Part shown: piece after piece, positions 35,918 to 45,812 of the stretch
How the letters are laid out: each line of letters opens with the position of its first letter
Numbering within the stretch: the first letter of the stretch is position 1
NCBI RefSeq assembly: GCF_021018895.1
Contig: NC_079371.1
Location: 10,338,001 to 10,402,000, forward strand
DNA: 64,000 bases
Direction: 5' to 3'
Source of the DNA: Seriola aureovittata
Lineage: Eukaryota; Chordata; Actinopteri; Carangiformes; Carangidae
Program-made: the position numbers and the translations under genes
The notes under the pieces: generated by a model
The model's database searches: none
What the model saw: only the letters and a program-made list of their open reading frames with translations
What the model was told of the DNA's origin: nothing

Positions 35918-36053
35918 ATGTGTATGAAACGGGCAGAAATAGAGATTTGATGATATCGTGATCACCTGTGAACGCTAACAACCGTATCGCAGGTTTAAAC
36001 TTGTTCCTGCAGGAGCTGTAAAAGTAAGAGCTGAAGGCCATGAATAATTACCC

Positions 36054-36056
<3 letters not shown>

Positions 36057-36111
<55 letters not shown>

Positions 36112-36152
36112 ACACAATCACATGCACCCACACACACACACACACACACACC
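36057..36152. repeat. (CA)n microsatellite, right arm of an inverted microsatellite pair
   Basis: CA units with short interruptions (TA near 36107, AATCACATGCACC at 36117-36129). The 149-codon and 171-codon minus frames here (35592-36041, 35975-36490) are open across this CA/TG DNA and a T20 run and are not genes. Confidence 0.95.
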
Positions 36153-36400
36153 TTCAGCCTCACATCCGTTACCACATTGAAAGTCTGTAAGTAATGAAGA
36201 ACATCCTCCAGCGGCAGGACAAGCACTTTCAATGACTGATTGATGATTGATTGCCCGCAGAGCACCTCCCTAACGGTCACTGTGTGAGGGGTTTTTCTTT
36301 TCATCTTTTTCATCCTTACAGAGAAAGAGTGAGGTGAAGATAGAGAGAGGGAGAAGGAGCATGAATTCATTAAATGTGCCAAACCCTTGCCTCTAAAATT
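36153..36400. promoter_or_regulatory. Possible regulatory patch with two overlapping TGATTGAT words
   Basis: TGATTGAT occurs at 36237-36244 and again, overlapping by one base, at 36244-36251. This word is the core of PBX-HOX heterodimer sites. The surrounding 100 bp are balanced and repeat-free. It may be an accident of a short tandem duplication. Confidence 0.3.
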
Positions 36401-36408
36401 GATCTCTC

Positions 36409-36428
36409 TTTTTTTTTTTTTTTTTTTT
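36409..36428. repeat. Poly-T homopolymer, 20 nt
   Basis: T20 after GATCTCTC. Confidence 0.9.
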
Positions 36429-36479
36429 GAGCCATCGCCTGATCTCATCTGTATTCCAGATCCATTCCCAGATGATACC

Positions 36480-37360
36480 ACCTCGATCAAGAGGCAAATG
36501 CAATAGAATCATAAATCTCCTTTAAAATATCCCGCTTTAGAGCATGTGCATGTTTGGTGGGATGATAGGATCTAATTAAATAAACCTCTGTTAGCAGTTT
36601 GCGTAAAGGCTTATTTTCGCTGCTTATCCTGCAATGTTAAAAATGTGGGTTTTGTGGTGAAACTGCTTGGCAAAGTAAACACATTTTATTTGTTTTCAGC
36701 TTGTCTTTTTACAGTCTTCAAGGGATTTCAAGGGTCAAGCAAAGACTAACCATCTGCCCTCCCTCCCCTACAATTAACGTTAATGATAGTTTAAATAGCT
36801 CAGCAGAAAGGCTTCAAATTTACTCCCCTGTCTGAGTCAATTAACCAAATGATACATCCCACCTTCTCCAATTGCCACTCCACAGCGAGAGTGATGTGAC
36901 ACTTCCTTCCTCCAACTGTCCAATGGCACAATCCAGCAGTCAGTCTTGGTCAGCATGGCGTGTCTTTTCTTAAACACGCATTGATTTGAGGTGTCGCCAC
37001 ATTAAACATTAACCGGGTGCGCCTGAGCCTCTCGTCATGAACACCAGGGGCAATTAATAGAGCAGTAATGGCGGGGTGGGGGTTGGGGGGTTGGGTGGGC
37101 AGATCACTCAGACGGCGCTGAGTGATGACCGCTCTGTTACCACCTGTTCGGTGTGGAGGGAAATTAAGTCAAACCTTGGCACCCTGCTGTGAGACGCTGA
37201 TTGAAATTTACAAGGCTACACGCACGCCACTGACAGCCATGTCGGATTGGACACTTTGAGGAGAGCCAGACATGTAATAAGTAAGGCATGCTTTGTGCTA
37301 AAGACCGAAGGCATGGGAAGAGCTGTTGGGTATTAGAGGAGGGCAGAAACAACTTATTAG
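36480..37360. promoter_or_regulatory. Candidate regulatory block (unproven)
   Basis: Mostly non-repetitive with many TAAT cores: GGATCTAATTAAATAAAC (36568), a perfect 12-bp palindrome ATTAACGTTAAT (36773-36784), GTCAATTAACC (36837) and GGGGCAATTAATAGAGC (37047). A G-rich, quadruplex-compatible run lies at 37073-37099. No coding potential seen. Confidence 0.3.
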
Positions 37361-37740
37361 CAAAGGAGCAATTGTCATAGACTCTGATAAAACAAGATTT
37401 TTCATAAACACAAGGAAAAAATGAGGGTGTTTGTCTTTTCTTGTAGTAGTAGTTTTGATGTATGTACTGTATGATAGAAGTAATATAGATTTTAAAGGAG
37501 TATCATGGGCCTGGATATATATTTTGTTTATTGCTACTAGAGGAAATAAGAGGAAACCTACCAACTTACTCATTGTCATGTCATATAAAACAATTTCAAG
37601 ATGTACAGTTCAGCTCAGTGTCTTCACAACTACACGGACCTCATGCGCTGATTTACCAGAGAGCCATAAAAACAGCCTCTTGTTCCTAACGTCATCTCTC
37701 CTTTTGTCATTTTCTCCCTCTAACAAGGCTTGACAAGTCT
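37361..37740. other. AT-rich spacer with chance frames
   Basis: Frames 37431-37733 (plus) and 37298-37579 (minus) overlap and lack motifs. Nothing else seen. Confidence 0.45.
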
Positions 37741-38700
37741 AAAGTGGCCCTGTTTGTTCTCCTTTATCAGGCAGGCAGCTCCGAGCCTCTTGTATTCAAC
37801 ACACACTACAGTGGAACCAGATGTCCTTTTGCCAGCGGCACAACTTTCAAGTTGACAAGGTCCCCCCAGAGAATGGGGGGATGGATCGGTGGCAGGCAGA
37901 ATTTGTGACTAATAGCCAGTTTGATGTGACAGGGCCCCGCCGTCTGGGGAAATTGAAGCGCTCTCCGTGTCGATACCTTTTGTGTCTCGCTCAGTTGTAG
38001 GTTATTGTTGGCCTGGCCTTGGGGACTGAGGGCTGGGTAGTTTACATTGCAGACACTACGTGGTCAGCAGCAACTTTTTTATTGTGGGTATTGATTGGTC
38101 CCGACTGCCCCGCTGTGGCTAATTTGCTTGTTAACATAAATTTGTCAGAGAGCAAAGCAGGGGAGGGGGATGAGGGGGGGGGGGGTTCATCAGCCTGAAG
38201 TGTCCCAGCCTCCATTTTGTCCCCCTCCACTCCTTCATCTACACACTGTGTCAGCCCCAGACACTTATTTCAAGCCATATATTTTGTTTGGCCCCTTGTT
38301 CGTCTCTAGTCCAATACACGGGCCTGTTTATTAAACAACTAGTAGTTAAGCTGTCATTTAATCAATACAGCCTCCCCCTCTCGCTGCCTGGAATTAAACA
38401 AGAGTTAAACACAAACCATGCATAATGACCTTTTTATGGGACCCACTCAGCCAATGAAATTAACACCAGAGACTGTCCATTTATACCTATAAGCCTGCGT
38501 AAGTCATTAACTTCAGAAAATATCATTTTAAATGACAACACATGGCCGTCAGCGGGGGCCACACACTCTCTGCTCCCACCCTCGCTCTCATATGTTGAGT
38601 CTGTCAGTGCGCGGAGGAATGCCGTGGCTTTCTAACTAACAACAGACTGAATATATCTGTGAGAGAGAAAAAGAGAGAAGGCATGAATTTTATATTAAAT
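37741..38700. promoter_or_regulatory. Candidate conserved non-coding cluster
   Basis: The longest uninterrupted repeat-poor block in the window apart from G12 at 38174-38185. Words include ACTTTTTTATTGTGGG (caudal/HOX type, 38070), TATTGATTGG (38087), the forkhead site TGTTTATT at 38325-38332, GTCATTTAATC (38352), CCATGCATAATGACC (38417) and GACCTTTTTATGGG (38428). High diversity of distinct words with homeodomain and FOX cores is the pattern I would expect of several adjacent developmental enhancers. No locus identified. Confidence 0.35.
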
Positions 38701-39400
38701 TCCTTTGGCTAATCCAGTTCGCTGTTCGGTCCAGACTGAGTTTAGGCAAAATATTAATAATGCATTGAAAGGAGCTTATTTTCTTCCTCCTGGAAAGGGT
38801 TTAGGAGACTGGTACTTTCTCAAGTTATGCATCTTGGTTATTTGTAAGCACCCAATAACTAAGCAGGTGACAGTTCATTTTATGAGATCTTAAGCCAGCC
38901 AAAGCCTGAGAACGCCCCTGGTTGGATTTCCTAATACAATAGAGAGATGGTATGAAAAGGAGATAATGAATTGGTGGAATATTTTCGTCCTGTTTCTTTG
39001 CATCCTTGAATGCTGCTGCCTCAGGCGGTTCCTTAACCTTTTACAAGCCAGTTTACATTTCAGTAAACAGCACTTTGCTTCTTTTGTTACTCTCATCTGT
39101 CAGTAAACTCGAGTTATCTGATTTTATATCTCACATTTCACTTAAAATTCACTGAGTATCAAACTTTTCTGTAATCTGTCACATAATGCTGTTGGTCTAT
39201 CTACTCAGGGAAGCACTAAGTGGATTTGTCTGGCACAGACACATATGAAACGTTATAAACACTACTTACTGTCACAGTCTTGAACTGTTTTCACTTGCCC
39301 AACAGTGTTTTGGACTCTTTCTCAGTCTGACTGCACAAGCTTTAGCTGTCTTTGCCTCATCTCTGGGAAGTATAATTTTGGTTTTGGGAGCCGCTGCTGT
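38701..39400. other. Non-coding stretch, nothing recognised
   Basis: Opposed short frames only. Confidence 0.45.
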
Positions 39401-39403
39401 CCT

Positions 39404-39446
39404 GTGGTGGTGGTGGTGGTGGTGGGGTGGGGTGGGGTGGGGGGGC
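39404..39446 (+). repeat. (GGT)n then (GGGGT)n G-rich tract
   Basis: Seven GGT units, three GGGGT units, then G7. It fits a G-quadruplex pattern on the plus strand. Confidence 0.9.
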
Positions 39447-39869
39447 TATGGCAGGGAAGCTGTCTAATATGACGCACTGTCTATGCCCCCCAGCATGACA
39501 CATGTGCACAGACTCATCCCATGTCCCCCTCTCTGGAGGGTGTAAGGTTTCCCAGCATGCCGCAGCCTCTGAGAACAGGGGAGCACCAGACATGGTGGCG
39601 AAAGCCAAGGGTGACATCAGCAACAACTGGTGCAAGATGCCATAGAAACATCAATAATATTTCTCTTGGCATTCAAAATAAATCATATCAGGGGGTATGG
39701 AAGTCATCCTTAAGCTATAAACCAATCAGAATTTTATTATTACTGTGAAAATACTCAAAAAACTCAACAACCATGACAACAAGAATAAGTTGCCCTTTTA
39801 ATAACTGTCATAAAGTAGAATAAAAAATGAGACTAACCCGGCACATATTGTCCTGATGAACCAATTCAG
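39447..39869. other. Non-coding stretch, nothing recognised
   Basis: Minus frame 39357-39635 reads the G-rich tract as poly-Pro. No gene recognised. Confidence 0.5.
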
Positions 39870-40060
39870 TCTTTTGTCTGTAATATGTCAGGAAATAGTG
39901 AAAAATGCCTTTTATAATGACGTCTTATTATTTTACCATATCTTTTATCTAACCTCAGATTTGACACGATAGAAGCAGCAAATGTTTTACTTCAAATTAA
40001 TTTTCTGTTGATGGACTAATCAATTAATCCACTAATCATTCCAGCTTTAATTTGATTTTT
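39870..40060 (+). repeat. Dispersed CGATTAATCG-type fish repeat, copy 2
   Basis: Same family as the copies at 31196 and 42244. It starts TCTTTTGTCTGTAATATGTC, continues AGGAAATAGTGAAAAATGCC and ends ATTTTCTGTTGATGGACTAA, TCAATTAATCCACTAATC, ATTCCAGCT. The middle third is replaced or heavily diverged, so both shoulders are present but the centre is decayed. Confidence 0.7.
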
Positions 40061-40144
40061 TCATAGAGCACACATCTCAACAACTTTCTTATTCTTGCAG
40101 TATGTCAGATGATATCTCTCTTAACTGGACACAGAGGTAAACAG

Positions 40145-40240
40145 TGACCACTTAAACGCTCCCCTAAGGGGGTTGCATACTTTGACCTCACCATGACCCC
40201 AACCCAGCCGTAACCCTGACCTTCATCTGACCTCTGACCT
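40145..40240 (-). promoter_or_regulatory. TGACCT half-site array: perfect DR5 plus DR1 (candidate RARE/nuclear receptor element)
   Basis: Six TGACCN half-sites occur in 96 bp: TGACCA 40145, TGACCT 40183, TGACCC 40194, TGACCT 40217, TGACCT 40228 and TGACCT 40235. On the minus strand, 40217-40233 reads AGGTCA, five bases, AGGTCA, a perfect DR5 of the retinoic acid receptor type. 40228-40240 reads AGGTCA, one base, AGGTCA, a perfect DR1 of PPAR/HNF4/COUP-TF type. 40183-40199 is a second DR5 with one changed base. An 11-bp periodicity and neighbouring AACCCTAAC words mean a degenerate simple repeat is the main alternative. Confidence 0.4.
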
Positions 40241-41090
40241 CTAAATTTAACCCTAACACCAACTCTCAGCCGGGTCTGCACCCTTCAACCTGATGGCCTG
40301 TGCCTCGGAGGCACATCTGCTTCGGGATCCAGCCTTTGAGCAAGGAGAAGAAAGGCAACGAAATCTGACTCCCAGATGAAATCCACTCAATTTCTCAGTG
40401 ATCCGCTACCGTGAGACAAATGTTGATCTTTCGTCACTGAAGCAGAAACAGCAGCATGACTGGCACTGGCTCCTCCCACAAGGAATCATGTGCCAATGGT
40501 TGTCTTTGTGCTGCGTTGCTCGGTGGTTCATACATTTGTGGAAAATTTGTCAGGCATGAAATTAGGCAACAATTGGTACTTCTGTCAATAAGACAGAAAA
40601 TAGGGAATTCATGGATCATGTAATTTATTTAAATACAATTTACGACACTTTCCTTTGCAGTTTTATGGAATTAATCAAGTATAAAAGACACCGCTGAGAT
40701 ACTGAGGTGTAAGATTCTTTATCTTTTTGCTCTTAGGTTGAAAGAAAAAAAATATCTGTTAAAATTGCTGGAGGGTGGTCGTGTTGCTGGAGAAGACACA
40801 GTTGCCCCAATAATATCAACGGCTGTTTTAGCGTTCAGCTGCTCAGGCAACAAATCAAAGTGTAATCTCTGCACTCAGAATCACTTGTAAGGACAAATAT
40901 TTATCTCTTTTTAACGCGGTCCTTACATTTGCCGTTTCACCAAATGTGCCGAAGATTACTCAGGTCTCCTGTGTTGAGCATCCTGCCACGAATCGGCCCA
41001 CTGGCTCATCTCGAACGCGGTGGTCTTTTTGATACATGGGCCTGCGGACTGGCCCAGGAGCAAGAGAACAGAAATAAATTTCCCCTTCGT
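40241..41090. other. Non-coding stretch, nothing recognised
   Basis: Short frames only. No repeat family recognised. Confidence 0.5.
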
Positions 41091-41091
41091 A

Positions 41092-41122
41092 CCCCCCCAC
41101 CCCCCCACCCCAACCCACCCCC
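41092..41122 (-). repeat. C-rich tract (G-quadruplex potential on minus strand)
   Basis: C runs of 7, 7, 4, 3 and 5 separated by A or AA. The complementary strand fits the quadruplex pattern. Confidence 0.85.
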
Positions 41123-42243
41123 TCTCTCTTTCCCTGTGTCCCTGTGACTCCCAAGCCTGAGCCGTACTTTTCATCCCAGCTTCGGAAATACTCCCCTGCG
41201 GCTTTTGGCTTTAGTTCCTTTGCGGCCTAAATCTCTGGACCCCAGAGCAAGCATGGGCCTGGGTTGCAATGGGTGGTCACCAGGAAAGTTGTAGACTTTC
41301 AGCATACTGAGGAGTACACGCAAGAGAGTGCACATTTTTAGAGAGGAAAAAAAACAACAGAATACCGCTGCATTAAGCAGACATCCTGTTAAAAAACTCC
41401 CCCTTTTGAATCCAGATGCTCATATCGCATCTGACAGTTGTTGGGCGGTAAAGTTCAGGCTTTAAAGCAACTGGCTTTCTGTTTCTGTTTTCAGCTTGAG
41501 CCTCCTAGACTGTAATGAAAGCAAAACAGTAGAAAATTCCCACATTATTAAATAAAACATGTCGATGGCCAGGGGCCAAACATTGTCACGCCAACAGGAG
41601 CAGAGAGCACAGCGATATTCAGCTCGTAATAATTTGAACAGGATTTGAATGACAGAGGTTGTGTGAAATATTACAAGTACTTAAGATGTTATGAAATGGT
41701 GAAGATGTTAAAAAAAAAAAACATATATTATTAAATGAAAATGTTAATATTTAAATTTTAGACACTTTTTTCAGACACCCTGGCTCTGGTTATTTTTGTC
41801 CCGATACATGGATTTGACAGGACAAAAGCAAGACACGAGTCCACCTTCAAAGACATGAAATTCATTCTTACCCTCTGCCTTAAGGACATGATATCTGGTG
41901 TCAATACTACACTTAAATGCTCTGTTCAAAACACAGCACCAATCAATTTTTGCTGTCATGGTAGCAGTCTGTCAGACCAGAGCAGACGGGGTCATTCGGG
42001 GGTCACCATTACAGCTCCCTCTGACCTTGGCCGAAGTGGTCTATTAATGAGTCAGCTCTGCGTCTGATACAGCAGGGTGATGTGTACTGGTTCTACAGCC
42101 TGTTGTCCTGCATGAAATCCCTTCAAGAAGTAGACAAAAACCTCAAAGACACAATCCGACAGTTTCTTTAAAAATAGATGTCACTGTTGTTAAACTCCGC
42201 CACCATCTGAGATAGCACAATAAATAAGCTATTTACTATCAAT
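41123..42243. other. Non-coding stretch
   Basis: No gene recognised. Balanced patch at 41450-41660 with TAATGAAAGC and CGTAATAATTTG words may be regulatory. MEF2-like TTAAAAATAG at about 42168. Confidence 0.4.
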
Positions 42244-42445
42244 TAAAGTGATGATTATTTTACTCAACTATAATTGACTAATCGTTTAATTTGTAAAACA
42301 TCAGAAAATGATGAAAAATGCTGGACAGATGGAGCCAGGGGTTTTCAGTTTACTGTCACATAAGGCAAAAAAAACAAAATAAAACCTGACCAATCTTAAC
42401 AGTGGAAAATTCTAAACCAATGAATTTCCAGCTGATTCATTTTTT
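42244..42445 (+). repeat. Dispersed CGATTAATCG-type fish repeat, copy 3
   Basis: This copy keeps the head that copy 1 lacks. It reads AAAGTGATGATTATTTTACT, TAATTGACTAATCGTTTAAT, TTGTAAAACATCAGAAAATG, ATGAAAAATGC, TTTTCAGTTTACTGTCACAT and AAGGCAAAA. It then decays and loses the right end. Same orientation as the other two copies. Confidence 0.7.
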
Positions 42446-42936
42446 TCATTGTTTCATCTGTACAGGATTTATTCAACACATTTTCTGGTTTTACATTACA
42501 CAAAGTGTTTTAAATCACTGGAAGCAGAAACTGTGGAATAAATGGATAAGTAATTAGGTTATTTAGCAAGAACTGACTGACGCAGCGACCGACTGGACAA
42601 AAAATAAGGCCGAGCTTACAGGAGATGGACATGTAACAGAACTGGACACACTGGCCATGGTTCCTAGAAATTGTAGTAATTGTTTGATACCGATAACTCG
42701 AATCAGCAAGTCTGATAATATGTGCTGGAAATTTGTGATTCATTTGAGATTGTGATACTGAGACTTGATGGCTTCCTGCCTGTAGTGGGCAATGATTCCC
42801 GTTGTACATGACCACGTGCCAGCAATGACAATGTGACTGAAGCGTCAGAAATCATAAATACATTACTTTTTGTGTAGAAAAGACTTTCATGAAATGAAGA
42901 CATGTTTCCTGACTGTCTTCCCAGAGTGCATTAGTG

Positions 42937-42942
<6 letters not shown>
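42446..42942. other. Non-coding stretch, nothing recognised
   Basis: Minus frames 42510-42815 and 42703-42903 overlap and are not protein-like. Confidence 0.5.

Positions 42943-43006
<64 letters not shown>
42943..43006. repeat. (CT)32 microsatellite
   Basis: Sixty-four bp of uninterrupted CT. As a homopyrimidine mirror repeat it is H-DNA-prone. The minus frame 42887-43099 reads it as Arg-Glu. Confidence 0.95.
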
Positions 43007-43009
<3 letters not shown>

Positions 43010-44472
43010 CCTGAAGGCCTCATCAGAGGAATCCTGTCCATAATGGAATCCAGATGGGAAGAGATGAGCAAACACAAGACATGGCAAAGATAGAGACATT
43101 AATTACCTTTTTGAAATAGCACATTTTCCAAGGCCTGACTGGATGAATTTGAAACGAAAATAAAAATATCCACTGATCACATCCCACACACTTTTGGGCC
43201 AGATATAATAATTTAAATGGGAGAAAAATGTTGCTATATTTAAAGTTATCTTTAGGTGACAGATAGGCTCTTTCATCTTCCCTTTCTAAATACACTGTGA
43301 GAGAAATAAAGGATTTGCGGTGACATGATGCACTTCTTAGGTGTTGTTTACATTATATGTGATGATAAAGATTTTTATTGTGATCTGACTCAAGTCCAAG
43401 ACATTGCCAATTGATTCTTTGAGTGATGATGTGGTACATTTCCTTGTTAAAACGTGGGTTTTTACAAGAAACAGAGTCACAGGTCATCTCCTAGAAAATC
43501 CAGTAAATTCCAGCATGAAATGCACAGAAGCTACATTGTTCGAGATCACACTAGTTTGAAATCCACAATATTGCAAGGGGGAAAAAAAGAATATAGTAGC
43601 TTGGGCAGATGAGAGGGAAAAAACATGCCCACCTCTCCCCACCCCGCCCCCCACTCCCCTCCGGTTCCCTCTATACCTGCCTGTCTTTTTCTGCTGGTAT
43701 CCTCAACACCTTTCTTTGGGATTTACTTAGAATATGAAAGGATTGAAGCTACACCTGGCTTGACAGACACTGTGCTACTTTATTAAACCTCATGCGTCAA
43801 GTACGGCACCGTATTAAAATTGAAAAACAGGCAGTGAGAACCCGATTCCTCTGGATAGACGGTGTGAAATCCTTGGTCAAAGCACTGTGGATCCTTCTCT
43901 CCTCGCACCCAGTTCTTTCTGAAGCCCTATTGATATTTAGATGATGCCATCGTAGGTAGGATAGACATTTTTTTTTTTTTTTTTTTTTTTTTAAGATATT
44001 GATTTTAAATTGCACATTAGGCCTATTCCACGTTGCTGGCTATATCTTAAAGATGGGCCACTTCTGCCTTCCCCAGGCGCTACCTTACGTGTGGGAATTT
44101 GTATGGATTTTTTGGGGCTTGTTTGCAGTGATGGGGGAGCGAATGCAATAAGTGCTCCATTACTTACACAATCTGTGAGTGCTCAGAAAATTAGTCACCA
44201 GTGACCTTTTGGCCTCCTTCTCATACTCATTCACAGTCAAAAGACCTGATGGGAATAAGAATAAAGTCAAACTAAGGCGATGATGCTATGGCGGCTACGC
44301 AGCCTCCACAGCAGCAGCCTGTTTGAAGACATGAGACTGCTCCATGGGTTAAATGAATAAAATCATTCAACATTTAAAAAAAAGAAAGTGTATGAAATAA
44401 GACAAATACAACAGTGCAACAGTGTGGCACTTAACCCCTTATGATTAATGTCGTGTCACTATTCTCCGCACT
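43007..44472. other. AT-rich non-coding stretch
   Basis: T25 run at 43968-43992. No gene recognised. Confidence 0.5.
43968..43992. repeat. Poly-T homopolymer, 25 nt
   Basis: Longest A/T homopolymer in the window, followed by AAGATATTGA. No retroelement body was recognised on the minus strand beyond it. Confidence 0.9.
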
Positions 44473-44517
44473 CAGATATGGAAATGTAAAGCGAGCCGCT
44501 TTACATTTCCATATCTG
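44473..44517. repeat. Perfect inverted repeat: 21-bp stem with 3-nt loop
   Basis: The left arm is 44473-44493 and the right arm 44497-44517. They are exact reverse complements around the loop AGC (44494-44496). The arm begins CAGATATGGAAATG and the stem closes with GCG/CGC. Pairing fails immediately outside the arms. The loop is too small for a typical microRNA precursor, and no T-run follows that would suggest a terminator. It most likely arose by snap-back copying or represents an unusual protein-binding palindrome. Confidence 0.95.
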
Positions 44518-45812
44518 CAAACATCATTAAAAGTTGTTAAAATTGGATTCTGCTTGATTTTCAAATTTGTTAAGTAACTCTACGTTTAGCGTGTGCAAAA
44601 CGTGTGACACATGGTTAACAAGTCATATTTAATTTGACTTTATGTGTTAACATCTCATTTTCTTCACTTCCCTTCTAAGTCAGTGTCAGCAGTGTTCACA
44701 TTGCCAGATGTGTCCAAAGGCTGTGTGGAGCAGACAGTGACCAGTCAGACACTGCAGAGTATTCACCTGTGTCGTGACTCTGTGTGATCTCTGTACCTTT
44801 TTTACTTTCCATTTCCACTGATCATATTCCTGTAATCTTTACCACCATACACATGTAACATGTAACCGTAGCAACCGTCTCAATCAATCACCAATGAGTA
44901 ACCTGCAGAAAATGCGATTACAATTTATCTTTGTTTTGAAATAATGTTGCATGAACAGACGGCAGCCACAACAGCAGTTGTAATATATCTGTTTTGAATA
45001 AAGTGGGAGAGTCTCTGGGAACTAAGACAGAAAAGACTCAGCAGCCGTCATCTGAACATGATGTGATCAGCACTTATTTCCTCCGTTTCCCTTTGCAGTG
45101 CTTTGTTATTGCTTTCTTTTGACATTCCACTTATGTTTCATTTGTCTGAGATGGTAACTGCAACTGTCCTTTGTTTTCCCTTTGAGAGCAACGTGAAGCT
45201 GTTGTATCATCATATCTTTAAGCTTAGTGTACTGATGTATTACAGAAATATTAAAGCGTAAGTGCAATGACAGCACAACTGATAACAATATGGTGTATGG
45301 CCACGTGAATATGCTCGGTGGTGAATGCAGTGTTGGAGTCAGTATGATATGGTATGACTTAAATAGCACGGTGGAAAAAAAAAAAGCATGTCTGCGAGTC
45401 ATGATTCATGATTTTAAATGAGAATGGGAATTCCAGTGTTTTCCTTTGCATGCACCACAGTTACAGGTCTTTTTTTTGTTTGTTTTTTTTACATGAGTGC
45501 TTCTTCACTGCTAGTCAGTCGGATTTACTTTCATGTTTCTGCTTTATAATAAAACTTTTAACAAATAACTACAGAGAAAAACAAACATACTGTGTTTTTG
45601 ATGAGACCAATAATTTCTCAAAAAACCATCATGTAAACAAAGCAAGAGATTTAAACAGACTGCAGTTGGCTTAAAAAAAGGCTCATTTTGTACTGTATTT
45701 ATGACTGTAATATTTAAAAAGGTTTGTAAAACTTTATATTGAAAAACAACTAAGATTAAAGAACATAACAATTCTCAAAGAATATAAATCTAATGATGCT
45801 TAAATTGCTCTT
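44518..45812. other. AT-rich non-coding stretch, nothing recognised
   Basis: Short frames only. No repeat family recognised. Confidence 0.5.

Noticed and set aside
35592..36490. 149- and 171-codon minus-strand frames
   Set aside because: Both depend on CA/TG microsatellites and, for the longer, a T20 run. No conserved residues or splice context.
37045..37060. CACCAGGGGC as a CTCF site
   Set aside because: Matches only part of the core and lacks the rest of the consensus. Too weak to report as an insulator.
40205..40262. Interstitial telomere-like AACCCTAAC words
   Set aside because: Only isolated, non-tandem matches to CCCTAA. Not a telomeric array.
44473..44517. The perfect hairpin as a microRNA precursor
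   Set aside because: Stem 21 bp with a 3-nt loop and no extended lower stem. Dicer substrates normally have a longer stem and larger loop with bulges. I recognise no known seed.
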